Assembly (NCBI RefSeq): GCF_963664555.1
Contig: NZ_OY761461.1
Span: 1,674,001-1,738,000, forward strand
Source of the DNA: Labilibaculum sp.
GTDB lineage: Bacteria; Bacteroidota; Bacteroidia; Bacteroidales; Marinifilaceae
Length of the DNA: 64,000 nucleotides
Reading direction: 5' to 3'
The notes under the pieces were generated by a model. That model ran no database searches and was not told the DNA's origin. It saw only the letters and a program-made list of their open reading frames with translations. Every line of letters starts with the position of its first letter. Position 1 is the first letter of the stretch. Below are positions 6,885-16,583 of this stretch, piece after piece. Made by a program: the position numbers and the translations under genes.

Positions 6885-8252
6885 ATGACATTTGACAAAT
6901 TAGAGATTATAGATCCCATTCTTAAAGCGATTGGGGAAAAAGGTTATACACATCCCACTCCAATTCAGGAAAAATCAATACCCATTTTACTTCGCAAAAG
7001 AGATTTATTAGGTTGTGCACAAACAGGAACGGGTAAAACTGCAGCATTTGCAATTCCAATTTTACAGCATATTTACAATGATGAAACACCGGAAAAAGGC
7101 CGTCGCAAAATTAAGGCTTTGGTGGTAACTCCAACCCGCGAATTGGCTATTCAGATTAAGGATAGTTTTTCAGAGTATGGAAAATATACTGGAATTTTGA
7201 ATACCGTTATTTTTGGGGGAGTGAAACAAGGCGCACAAACACAGGCTTTAAACCGAGGTGTTGATGTGTTGGTTGCCACTCCGGGAAGATTGCTGGATTT
7301 AATACAGCAGGGGTATATTTCATTAAGAGACATTAAGTATTTTGTTTTGGATGAGGCAGACCAGATGCTCGACATGGGGTTCATTCATGACATTCGCAGA
7401 ATTATTGATCTATTGCCTAAAAGAAGACAATCCTTGTTTTTTTCTGCAACCATGCCGGCAAGCATCGTAAGTTTGGCAGGTAAAATTTTAGGTAATCCTG
7501 ATAGAGTAACAGTAAAGCCGGAACAGACTACAGCCGAAAAAGTTGGGCAATCGCTTTACTACGTGAGTAAAAAAGCAAAACCAAAATTGCTGATTTTTCT
7601 TTTGAAAACTGAAGAAACCGATTCTACCCTGGTGTTTTCGAGAACAAAACATGGTGCCGATAAGGTAGTTAAAGGCTTGCAAAAGGCAGGCATTCCGGCC
7701 GAAGCAATTCATGGGAATAAATCTCAAAATGCCCGACAGCTTGCTTTAAGTAATTTTAAAAATGGAAGTACAAAGGTACTTGTTGCAACAGATATTGCAG
7801 CCAGAGGTATTGATGTGTCGGAATTGTCTTTGGTTGTAAATTACGATTTACCAAATATTCCTGAAACTTACGTTCATCGCATCGGACGAACAGGTCGTGC
7901 AAGTGCGAGCGGCAATGCAATTTCATTCTGTGATACAGAAGAAAAACCATATCTTAAAGATATCCAGAAGTTAATAAGACAAGATATTGACGTGGTTAAG
8001 GATCATCCTTTTCTTCCGGGTGGAGTAGAGGATAATGCCGTAGAGGAAGTGAAGTCAGATAGAAGAAGGCAACAGCCCAGGGCATCTAAATCTTCAAAAC
8101 CATCAAATTCATCCAGATCGTCCGGTTCAAGATCATCGAATTCTTCAAAGTCTTCAGGTTCTTCCAGAACGCCAAATTCTTCGAAACCATCATATTCAGG
8201 AAATAAAGAATGGAGACGTGGCAATTCAGCCTCCAAGAAACGGGCTGAATAA
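6885..8252 (+). CDS. rhlE: DEAD-box ATP-dependent RNA helicase, RhlE type
   Basis: This cytoplasmic RNA helicase, 455 residues long, carries all the core motifs in order: Q motif (HPTPIQEKSIP, 22-32), motif I AQTGTGKT (45-52), PTRELA, ATPGRLLDL, DEAD, SATMP, then the second RecA domain with VFSRTKHGADK, VATDIAARGIDV and HRIGRTGRA. The core ends near residue 385; the rest is a low-complexity Ser/Lys/Arg tail, common in RhlE-like helicases and probably used for RNA or ribosome contact. Such helicases help ribosome assembly and RNA turnover, often in the cold. It is transcribed alone, between a -7 promoter and a hairpin terminator. Confidence 0.93.
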   Translation: MTFDKLEIIDPILKAIGEKGYTHPTPIQEKSIPILLRKRDLLGCAQTGTGKTAAFAIPILQHIYNDETPEKGRRKIKALVVTPTRELAIQIKDSFSEYGKYTGILNTVIFGGVKQGAQTQALNRGVDVLVATPGRLLDLIQQGYISLRDIKYFVLDEADQMLDMGFIHDIRRIIDLLPKRRQSLFFSATMPASIVSLAGKILGNPDRVTVKPEQTTAEKVGQSLYYVSKKAKPKLLIFLLKTEETDSTLVFSRTKHGADKVVKGLQKAGIPAEAIHGNKSQNARQLALSNFKNGSTKVLVATDIAARGIDVSELSLVVNYDLPNIPETYVHRIGRTGRASASGNAISFCDTEEKPYLKDIQKLIRQDIDVVKDHPFLPGGVEDNAVEEVKSDRRRQQPRASKSSKPSNSSRSSGSRSSNSSKSSGSSRTPNSSKPSYSGNKEWRRGNSASKKRAE

Positions 8253-8287
8253 GAAATCAGAATAAAAATAAATTTTAAAATATATGT

Positions 8288-8320
8288 AAAGCCGAAGAGG
8301 ATCTCCTTTTCGGCTTTTTT
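8288..8320 (+). terminator. Terminator after the helicase gene
   Basis: AAAGCCGAA at 8288-8296 pairs with TTCGGCTTT at 8309-8317, followed by a run of T residues. It lies 36 bp after the stop codon. Confidence 0.85.
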
Positions 8321-8431
8321 AATTCGGTTATTGTTGAAAAATAGTATTGATTATGATCGTTTATAAACTTTGATAAATCATTTCTTATCCTTAATATTAT
8401 CCTCAGTTAATTAATCCGTACAATTCACAAA

Positions 8432-11400
8432 ATGAGAAAGAAATTCTACCTCCTGATTTCGTTGGCGATATTGATCCTTGCGACGTTTTCCTGTAAAGAC
8501 AAAAAGAGTGTAAAACAAAAAGTTGATCCTGGTTTTGGGCAATATATTTCGGCTTTTACTTCCGGAGTTATTTCTGCCGGGTCGGTGATTCAAATAAGAC
8601 TGGTAAATGATTACGATCAAAAGATTGAATCTGGTCAGGAACTGGAAGAGGGAATTGTTAGTATTGCTCCTTCGGTAAAGGGAAAAGCATATTGGAAAGA
8701 TCCTCGTTGTATTGAATTCCGACCAGAAACCAGAATGGAATCGGGAAAAGAATACAAAGTGAATGTGAAACTATCGAAATTGATGGAGGTTCCTGCGAAA
8801 TATGCCGAGCTAAAATTCAATTTCCAAACCATAAAACAAAGTTTTGCCTTTACAGGAGAAGGCTTGCAATCTTACGATAAAACAGATATGCTTTATCAGA
8901 AATACAAAGGGTACATCACAACAGCTGATGTAATTGTTGATGATGAGATTGAATCAGTTTTGGTTGCCACAATTAATTCTCAGAAAAAAAATATTGAGTG
9001 GATGCATTCTGCTGATGGAAAACAGCATCATTTTGTTGTGGATAGCTTGAAAAGAGAAGAGGACAAAGGAGAATTGAATTTAGTGTGGAACGGGGCATCC
9101 ATTGGAGTGGATGAAAAAGGGGAGAAAGAAATTGAGATTCCTGCATTAAATGTTTTTAAAGTGATGAGTGCAAAGGTGATTCAGCAACCGGAGCAATATG
9201 TGTCGGTTCGTTTTTCTGATCCACTGAAAAAGAATCAAAATCTGGATGGTTTAATTCGTATTGACGGAGTATCTTCTTTGAAATTTATTGTAGAAGGAAA
9301 TGAAGTCAGGGCTTATCCCGGCTATCGGTTATCTGGAATCAAAATGATAAGTTTCGAAGAGGGAATTAGAAATGCAATGGAATACGCTTTGATGAAAAGC
9401 ACTAAGATGGAACTCACTTTTGAGGACATTAAACCGGCAGTCCGATTAATCGGAAAAGGAGTTATTTCTCCTTCATCGCAAGGATTGATTTTACCATTCG
9501 AGGCAGTTAGTTTAAAAGCTGTTGATGTAAGGGTAGTTGAAATATTTGAGAACAATGTACATCAGTTTTTGCAGGATAACAAAATGGGTGAATCGGGCAA
9601 TATTCGAAGAGTAGCTCGATTGATTTTGCAGAAACGAATCGATTTGGGAACCAATCGAGCCATTGATTTGCGCAAATGGAACGCGTTCACTTTGGACATT
9701 GCGAATTACATTGATGTGAAGCCTGGGTCGATTTACCGAATCGAATTGCGTTTTAGAAAAGAATATGCATTGTATGCATGCGGTACAGAGCAGGAAAGCG
9801 AGAATGAGTTAAGCAGTTTAGATGATTTAGTTGCAGAGCAGCAACTGGAGAAAGAAATGCAGGATTGGGATCAGCCGGGATGGTATGAATCTTACTATTA
9901 TCCTGCCGGATACACGTGGAGAGAGGAAGAGAATCCTTGTCATGTATCCTATTATAACGGAGAACGGTTTGTTAGCCGGAATTTATTTGCTTCCGATTTG
10001 GGGATTATTGCGAAAGGCGGAACTGATAAATCGATCACTTTTGCGGTTTCCAATTTGATTACTGCAGAACCGGAAGCTTCGGTTGAATTGGAAGTGTACA
10101 ACTACCAAAAACAGCTGATGGCCCGAAGTAAAACCGATAAAGATGGTTTGGTTAAAGTACAGTTGGACAGGCAACCTTTCCTTTTGGTTGCAAAAAAAGG
10201 AGATCAACGCGGGTATTTGCGTTTGGATGACGGATCCTCGCTTTCGCTTAGTAATTTTGATGTTGGCGGACAAGTTGTTCAAAAAGGAATAAAAGGATAT
10301 TTATACGGAGAACGTGGTGTTTGGCGTCCGGGAGATAATTTATACCTGACCTTTGTTTTAGAGGATTCCAATGATGTATTACCAGATAATCATCCGGTTG
10401 TTTTTGAGTTGATAAATCCTCAGGGACAAACCGTTACTCATAAAATAAGTACAGGAGGAACCAATGGATTTTATTCTTTCACCAGCTCAACGGATGCTGA
10501 TGCACCAACAGGAACCTGGTCGGCCAGAATAAAAGTTGGAGGTGCCACTTTTACAAAAACGATAAAAATAGAGACAGTCAAACCAAACAGGTTAAAAATA
10601 AAGCTTGAATTCGAATCTGAAGTTTTAAAATCTGCGGCAGTGAATCAAAAAGCCAATCTGGAAGTGAAATGGCTGCATGGAGCCATTGCCCGCGATTTAA
10701 AATCAAATATCAGTCTGCGGTTGACTCCAGCTAAAACCTCATTCGGTAAATATCCCCGCTATATTTTTGATGACCCGTCGAAAGAATTTTATGCCGACGA
10801 ACAAGTCATTTTTGATGGAAAAGTAGATCAGAATGGAAAAGCCGTTGTGGATTTGGATTTGAAAGGAAACAAATCTGCTCCTGGAATGTTGAATGCCAAT
10901 TTCATAACCCGTGTATTTGAAAAGGGCGGTGATTTTAGTATCGATATGCAAAGGGTGAAGTTTGCTCCCTATCAATCATTTGTTGGGATACAAATGCCGG
11001 AATCGGAGAGGGGTTGGTATTTAACGGATACTGATCATGAAATTCAAATTGCCACTGTAAATTCTGACGGAGCTCCTGTAGATCGAAAAGATTTGGATGT
11101 GAAAGTTTACAAGATCGACTGGAGATGGTGGTGGGATGCAGGTGAGGAAAATCTGGCTTCATACATTAGCCGTTCATCAACCCGGATTATTTCGCATCAA
11201 AAGGTAAGTACCAAAGAGGGAAAAGCGAAATTTAAGTTGAATATTGAATACAACAACTGGCGTGATTACGGACGTTATTTAATTCGGGTGACCGATCCTG
11301 TGAGTGGTCATTCAACAGGAGAAACAGCTTATTTTTCAAAATGGTATGGCCGCACGCCTGAAGGAATGCCGGGCAATGCAAGCATGCTTTCTTTTACATC

Positions 11401-13996
11401 TGATAAAGATAAATATCAGGTAGGTGAAAAAGCTACGGTAACAATTCCGTCATCAAAATCAGGAAAAGCTTTGGTAAGTATTGAAACCGGAGCAAAGGTT
11501 TTGCACGCGTTTTGGGTAGATACAAAATCTAAGGAATCAGAATTTTCCTTTGATATTACCCCTGCAATGGCTCCCAATGCATATGTTAGTGTGAGTTTGG
11601 TGCAACCTCATGCTCAAACCGAGAACGATTTGCCGATTCGAATGTATGGTGTTATTCCAATTTTGGTTGAAGATCCAAATACCCGATTGAATCCGGAAAT
11701 TAAAATGCCTGATGTGTTGGAGCCGGAGAAAGAATTTGAGGTGACAGTTTCGGAGAAGGATGGAAAGGCCATGACTTATACTTTAGCGGTTGTTGATGAT
11801 GGTTTGCTTGATTTAACACGCTTTAAAACACCAAATCCCTGGAATACATTTTATGCCCGCGAAGCTCTTGGAGTGAAAACCTGGGATATGTATGATTTGG
11901 TGATGGGGGCATTTGGTGCCAGACTGGAAAAAGCATTTGCTATTGGAGGTGATGAAGATTTGGGAGAAAAGAAACAGGCCAAGGCAAATCGGTTTAAACC
12001 CGTGGTACTGTTTTATGGTCCTTACACATTACACGCCGGAGATAGCAAATTGCATAAAATTACCATGCCTAATTATGTTGGATCTGTGCGCACCATGGTA
12101 GTTGCAGGAGATAAGGGAGCTTATGGTTCTGCCGAGAAAACGACTCAGGTTCGCAAGCCTTTAATGATACTGGCAAGCTTGCCTAGAGTGGTTGGTCCGG
12201 CAGAATCAGTAAAATTGCCGGTTACTGTTTTTGCTATGGATCCTAAAATTAAGAACGTAAAAGTAAGAATCGAACCCAATGAATTTCTTATCAGCGAAGG
12301 CGGTCTTGAAAAGATCGTGGTTTTTGAAAAAACGGGAGAGCAGGTAATTGATTTTGATTTGAAAGTGGCTTCTAAATTAGGTATTGCCAAAGTAAAGGTT
12401 TTTGCTGAAAGTGGAAATGTAAAAACAACTTATGATATTGAACTGGATGTGCGTAATCCGAATCCACGTGTGGTAAATGTAAGTGACACATTATTAAAAG
12501 CGGGTGAGAGCTGGGCAAATGTATTGAAACTACCCGGAATGGAAGGAACCAACAAAGGGGTTTTGGAATTGTCTAATATTCCACCAATCGATTTTGGTCG
12601 TCGTTTGGAATATCTTATCGGATATCCTCATGGATGCATTGAACAAACAACTTCGTCGGTTTTCCCTCAGTTATTTTTAGATAAAGTAGTGACTCTGGAT
12701 TCAGAACAAAAAGCCCGGATTTCTAAAAACGTTCAGGCTGGATTGAACCGTTTGTTGAGTTTTCAAATGCCAAATGGTGGATTTAGTTATTGGCCGGGAG
12801 GCGATTATGAAAGTGATTGGGGAACCAGTTATGCGGGGCATTTTATGCTGAAGGCTGAGGAAATGGGCTATACTTTGCCAATTGGCTTGAAATCTGCATG
12901 GTTACGATATCAAAAATCTGCAGCTAAAAGCTGGGAGAGTTCTTCTTACCGCGGTGGTGTTTACTATTCCCGTCATGATCTGCTGCAGGCATACCGCTTG
13001 TATACTCTTGCCGAAGCTGAAATTCCTGATTTGGCTTCAATGAATAGGATGAGAGAACAAACAAAACTTTCATCAGCTGCAAAATGGAGATTGGCAGCAG
13101 CTTATCGTTTAATAGGACAAACAGAAGTTGCAGAGAATCTGATTGAAAATCTGGGAACGGAAGTGGAAGCTTATCGTGAACATTCAGGTTCTTTTGGGTC
13201 TGATACCCGTGACAGAGCGATGATTCTGGAAACTTTAAGTTTGCTTGATAAAAAAACTAAGGCTTTTCCTTTGGTTCAGAAATTATCAGCAGAATTATCA
13301 AGTAAGTCCTGGATGAGTACACAAACAACAGCATTTTGTTTAATCGGTATGGCAGAGTTTGCCGGACGTGGGGAATCAAAGCAATTGAGTGTTTCTTACT
13401 CCTTGAATGGTGGTGAAATTCAGGAATTATCGAGTAATAATCCGGTCATTCAGATTCCTTTGGATTTAAAAACAGGGAAACCAAGTGTAAAAGTCAACAA
13501 CCTATCCGATGGTGTTCTTTATGCGCGGGTAAGTATGAGTGGAATTCCTGCAACAGGAGATCAGACTTCTGCCGAGGAGAATCTGAAAATGAAGATTTCG
13601 TACAAAGATATGCAGGGAAATCTGATTGATGTGAAAACCCTGCATCAGGGAACTGATTTTAAAGTAGAAGTTCGGATTGAAAATCCGGGTGTGATGGACA
13701 ATTATGAACAAATGGCTTTAACTCAGATATTCCCATCGGGCTGGGAGATTGTGAATACTCGTTTCGGAGATGTTGATGAACTTGTAAAATCTGATGTTCC
13801 AACTTATCAGGATATTCGTGATGACCGGGTGTATACCTATTTTGATTTGGATCGAAATAAGAGCAAAATCTTCACGGTTACCATGAATGCGGCTTACGTT
13901 GGAAAATATTATCTTCCAACGGTAAATTGCGAAGCTATGTACGATGATCGTATTCATGCCCGCAAGCCGGGTCAATGGGTTGAAGTTGTGAAATAA
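8432..13996 (+). CDS. Alpha-2-macroglobulin family lipoprotein with thioester motif
   Basis: At 1,854 residues this is a bacterial alpha-2-macroglobulin like E. coli YfhM/ECAM. It begins with a lipoprotein signal (ILATFSC, Cys near residue 21), so it is anchored in a periplasm-facing membrane. MG-type beta domains fill most of the chain, with a bait region expected in the middle. The thioester motif GCIEQ is intact (Cys1402), so the protein can in principle trap proteases covalently after bait cleavage. A terpenoid-cyclase-like TED domain follows (NGGFSYWPGGDYESDWG). The next gene encodes penicillin-binding protein 1C; the same pairing is known in many Gram-negatives and suggests a role in guarding or repairing the envelope after protease attack. 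Confidence 0.93.
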   Translation: MRKKFYLLISLAILILATFSCKDKKSVKQKVDPGFGQYISAFTSGVISAGSVIQIRLVNDYDQKIESGQELEEGIVSIAPSVKGKAYWKDPRCIEFRPETRMESGKEYKVNVKLSKLMEVPAKYAELKFNFQTIKQSFAFTGEGLQSYDKTDMLYQKYKGYITTADVIVDDEIESVLVATINSQKKNIEWMHSADGKQHHFVVDSLKREEDKGELNLVWNGASIGVDEKGEKEIEIPALNVFKVMSAKVIQQPEQYVSVRFSDPLKKNQNLDGLIRIDGVSSLKFIVEGNEVRAYPGYRLSGIKMISFEEGIRNAMEYALMKSTKMELTFEDIKPAVRLIGKGVISPSSQGLILPFEAVSLKAVDVRVVEIFENNVHQFLQDNKMGESGNIRRVARLILQKRIDLGTNRAIDLRKWNAFTLDIANYIDVKPGSIYRIELRFRKEYALYACGTEQESENELSSLDDLVAEQQLEKEMQDWDQPGWYESYYYPAGYTWREEENPCHVSYYNGERFVSRNLFASDLGIIAKGGTDKSITFAVSNLITAEPEASVELEVYNYQKQLMARSKTDKDGLVKVQLDRQPFLLVAKKGDQRGYLRLDDGSSLSLSNFDVGGQVVQKGIKGYLYGERGVWRPGDNLYLTFVLEDSNDVLPDNHPVVFELINPQGQTVTHKISTGGTNGFYSFTSSTDADAPTGTWSARIKVGGATFTKTIKIETVKPNRLKIKLEFESEVLKSAAVNQKANLEVKWLHGAIARDLKSNISLRLTPAKTSFGKYPRYIFDDPSKEFYADEQVIFDGKVDQNGKAVVDLDLKGNKSAPGMLNANFITRVFEKGGDFSIDMQRVKFAPYQSFVGIQMPESERGWYLTDTDHEIQIATVNSDGAPVDRKDLDVKVYKIDWRWWWDAGEENLASYISRSSTRIISHQKVSTKEGKAKFKLNIEYNNWRDYGRYLIRVTDPVSGHSTGETAYFSKWYGRTPEGMPGNASMLSFTSDKDKYQVGEKATVTIPSSKSGKALVSIETGAKVLHAFWVDTKSKESEFSFDITPAMAPNAYVSVSLVQPHAQTENDLPIRMYGVIPILVEDPNTRLNPEIKMPDVLEPEKEFEVTVSEKDGKAMTYTLAVVDDGLLDLTRFKTPNPWNTFYAREALGVKTWDMYDLVMGAFGARLEKAFAIGGDEDLGEKKQAKANRFKPVVLFYGPYTLHAGDSKLHKITMPNYVGSVRTMVVAGDKGAYGSAEKTTQVRKPLMILASLPRVVGPAESVKLPVTVFAMDPKIKNVKVRIEPNEFLISEGGLEKIVVFEKTGEQVIDFDLKVASKLGIAKVKVFAESGNVKTTYDIELDVRNPNPRVVNVSDTLLKAGESWANVLKLPGMEGTNKGVLELSNIPPIDFGRRLEYLIGYPHGCIEQTTSSVFPQLFLDKVVTLDSEQKARISKNVQAGLNRLLSFQMPNGGFSYWPGGDYESDWGTSYAGHFMLKAEEMGYTLPIGLKSAWLRYQKSAAKSWESSSYRGGVYYSRHDLLQAYRLYTLAEAEIPDLASMNRMREQTKLSSAAKWRLAAAYRLIGQTEVAENLIENLGTEVEAYREHSGSFGSDTRDRAMILETLSLLDKKTKAFPLVQKLSAELSSKSWMSTQTTAFCLIGMAEFAGRGESKQLSVSYSLNGGEIQELSSNNPVIQIPLDLKTGKPSVKVNNLSDGVLYARVSMSGIPATGDQTSAEENLKMKISYKDMQGNLIDVKTLHQGTDFKVEVRIENPGVMDNYEQMALTQIFPSGWEIVNTRFGDVDELVKSDVPTYQDIRDDRVYTYFDLDRNKSKIFTVTMNAAYVGKYYLPTVNCEAMYDDRIHARKPGQWVEVVK

Positions 13997-14008
13997 ACAA
14001 TCAATAGC

Positions 14009-14034
14009 CTGTCAGTGTCTGAAAGACCTGACAG
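14009..14034 (+). other. Hairpin between the macroglobulin and pbpC genes
   Basis: CTGTCAG at 14009-14015 and CTGACAG at 14028-14034 form an inverted repeat, with a further partial GTC/GAC pairing inside. No T run follows, so it is more likely an RNA-processing or attenuating hairpin than a terminator; the downstream gene has no obvious promoter of its own. Confidence 0.45.
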
Positions 14035-14084
14035 CGTTATTATGTTGAAATACTGTAAATCCGAAAGGATATTTTCTTTATTAA

Positions 14085-16472
14085 ATGAAAATACCAAAAA
14101 TAAAATATTGCCAATCTAAAAAATGCCGCATTTTCATGTTGGCATTTTTGTTGTTGGGGCTCGGATTTTGGTTTTCTCTGCCATCAAAATTATTTCACGA
14201 TCCCACATCAACTATTCTATATAGTAGAGAAGGAAAGCTGCTTGGGGCTAGAATCGCTGCAGATGGACAATGGCGGTTTCCGGAATCAGAACGGGTAGCC
14301 GAAAAGTTTGAACAGTCACTTTTGGCATTTGAGGATCAGTATTTTTATTATCATCCGGGAGTGAATCCTGTTTCGTTAGGAAGAGCTTTAATTCAAAATA
14401 TAAAGGCTGGTCATGTGGTGAGCGGAGGAAGCACGCTAAGCATGCAATTGATTCGTATTTCCAGAAAAGGCAAGAGTCGGAACATCTATCAGAAACTGAT
14501 TGAAATGATTAAAGCGATTCGCCTGGAGTTGGGATATTCTAAAAAGAAGATTCTTGCCATGTATGCTTCTCATGCTCCTTTTGGAGGAAATGTGGTTGGC
14601 TTGGAAGCTGCTTCGTGGCGTTTTTTTGCACGAAATGCCAAAGATTTATCATGGGCAGAAGCTGCCACTTTAGCAGTATTGCCAAATGCTCCTTCATTAA
14701 TTTATCCGGGAAGAAACAGCAGGAAACTTCGTGATAAACGAAATCGCCTTTTGGATCGGTTGGTGGAAAGAGGAATTATTGATTCCATGACTTGTAAATT
14801 GGCAAAATTAGAAGAAATACCTTCTAAAATTCATTCATTGCCAATGTTGGCTCCTCATTTATTGGATCAGGCAAATGTTGAACATACAGGCGAACGAATT
14901 ACAAGCTCTTTAAACTATCGGCTTCAATTGCAGGTAAATGCGTTGGTCCGAAAATACCAGCAAAACTTAGAGGCCAATCAGATTCACAATATGGCAGTTT
15001 TGGTTTTGGATGTTGAATCGGGACAAAGCATAGCTTATGTTGGAAATACAGCAAAATTAGATGAGGAAAATCATGGGAATCAGGTGGATGTTGTTCGTGC
15101 TGCACGAAGTACCGGAAGTGTTTTAAAACCATTTTTGTTTGCCGGAATGCTGACTAATGGCGAAATTCTTCCCAATACTCTGATACCTGACATACCTACT
15201 CAGATAGCAGGCTATTCGCCCAAGAATTTTAATCTTCGCTACGATGGTGCCGTTCCAGCTCAAAAGGCGTTGTCACGGTCTTTAAATGTGCCTGCAGTTC
15301 GCATGCTTCGCGATTACGGAGTAGAGCGTTTTCACCATATGATGAAGGAATTGGGGATGAGTACGCTCAATCGTCCGGCCGGACATTATGGATTGTCTTT
15401 AATATTGGGTGGAGCAGAAGGTACATTGTGGGATTTATGTGGAATATATTCAGGATTGGCAAGAACTTTAAGTCATTACAATCAATTTAATAAAGCTTAT
15501 TTTGTTAATGATATTCGGGAGTCTTCTTACCGACTGAAGGATTCTGTGAAATTGGGAAAAGATGGAGCTCAGCCAAGACTAAGTGCGGCTTCCATTTATC
15601 AAACATTTGAAGCTTTGCTGGAAGTCAACAGACCGGATGGTGAAAATGGGTGGAAATCTTTTTCTTCATCACGAAAAGTGGCCTGGAAAACCGGAACGAG
15701 CTTTGGTTTTCGGGATGCCTGGGCTATTGGAGCAACACCAAATTATGTTGTTGGTGTTTGGGTTGGTAATGCTGATGGAGAAGGCCGGCCGGGCTTAACG
15801 GGTGTAAGTGCAGCAGCGCCTGTGATGTTCGATGTGTTTAATTTGCTTCCTTCTGGTTCTTGGTTTGATGTTCCGTTTGAGGAGATGGAAGAGATTCCTG
15901 TTTGCAGGCAAAGTGGATACAGGGCAGGTCGATGGTGCGAGACTGTTGATACCATATTGGTTTGCAAGACCGGTTTGGAGACCAATTCATGTCCCTATCA
16001 CAGACTTGTACATTTGGATGCCGGCAAGAGGTATCAGGTGAATTCTCAATGCGAGAAAGTAAGTAACATGAAACATGTAAATTGGTTTGTTTTGCCACCT
16101 GCAATGGAATGGTACTATAAAAAAAGAAATGCTCTGTATCGGCCTTTACCTCCCTTTCGGGATGATTGTTCAGGAGTTCAAAATCAAGAGGTTATGGAGT
16201 TGATTTATCCGAAGGGAAACGATCAGATTTTTGTCCCAATAGATTTGGATGGAATTCGTGGGAAAGTTGTTTTCGAGATGGCTCATCATGATCCGGAAGC
16301 TGAAGTTTTCTGGCATCTTGATGGTGATTTTATAGGCAGTACGGTTCTGCTTCATCAGAAGGAATTAAGTCCTGAAGAAGGAGAACATCTGCTTAGTTTG
16401 GTTGACAATCATGGCAATACATTGTATAAAAAATTTACCGTGGTTGGAAAAGATGAAGATGAGATCAAATAA
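14085..16472 (+). CDS. pbpC: Penicillin-binding protein 1C
   Basis: This bifunctional class A peptidoglycan synthase has 795 residues. One N-terminal membrane span lies at about 15-33. The GT51 transglycosylase domain follows, with the catalytic Glu83 in AFEDQYFYYHPGV and the GGSTLSMQL motif. The transpeptidase domain has Ser345 and Lys348 in the SxxK motif (GSVLKPF) and KTG at 535-537. The C-terminal part is the biPBP_C domain typical of PBP1C, with a Cys-rich segment before it. It follows the macroglobulin gene by 88 bp, the classic yfhM-pbpC arrangement, and probably rebuilds cell wall where that lipoprotein has trapped a protease. PBP1C enzymes often show weak beta-lactam binding. Confidence 0.94.
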   Translation: MKIPKIKYCQSKKCRIFMLAFLLLGLGFWFSLPSKLFHDPTSTILYSREGKLLGARIAADGQWRFPESERVAEKFEQSLLAFEDQYFYYHPGVNPVSLGRALIQNIKAGHVVSGGSTLSMQLIRISRKGKSRNIYQKLIEMIKAIRLELGYSKKKILAMYASHAPFGGNVVGLEAASWRFFARNAKDLSWAEAATLAVLPNAPSLIYPGRNSRKLRDKRNRLLDRLVERGIIDSMTCKLAKLEEIPSKIHSLPMLAPHLLDQANVEHTGERITSSLNYRLQLQVNALVRKYQQNLEANQIHNMAVLVLDVESGQSIAYVGNTAKLDEENHGNQVDVVRAARSTGSVLKPFLFAGMLTNGEILPNTLIPDIPTQIAGYSPKNFNLRYDGAVPAQKALSRSLNVPAVRMLRDYGVERFHHMMKELGMSTLNRPAGHYGLSLILGGAEGTLWDLCGIYSGLARTLSHYNQFNKAYFVNDIRESSYRLKDSVKLGKDGAQPRLSAASIYQTFEALLEVNRPDGENGWKSFSSSRKVAWKTGTSFGFRDAWAIGATPNYVVGVWVGNADGEGRPGLTGVSAAAPVMFDVFNLLPSGSWFDVPFEEMEEIPVCRQSGYRAGRWCETVDTILVCKTGLETNSCPYHRLVHLDAGKRYQVNSQCEKVSNMKHVNWFVLPPAMEWYYKKRNALYRPLPPFRDDCSGVQNQEVMELIYPKGNDQIFVPIDLDGIRGKVVFEMAHHDPEAEVFWHLDGDFIGSTVLLHQKELSPEEGEHLLSLVDNHGNTLYKKFTVVGKDEDEIK

Positions 16473-16583
16473 TAAATACGAATCTTAATTACTATTGATA
16501 CTATTGGCATTTATTGTTTAAAGATTATCTTTAAGTTATTAGCCGTTAAAAATAAGTTATTTCGAATATACGTAAGAATAGAC

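Noticed and set aside
8003..8236. Acidic 77-codon minus-strand frame
   Set aside because: It is the antisense of the Ser/Lys-rich helicase tail, which produces an Asp/Glu/Phe pattern by codon complement.
14009..14034. Inverted repeat as a terminator between macroglobulin and pbpC genes
   Set aside because: No T run follows and the two genes form a well-known functional pair, so transcription probably continues through it.
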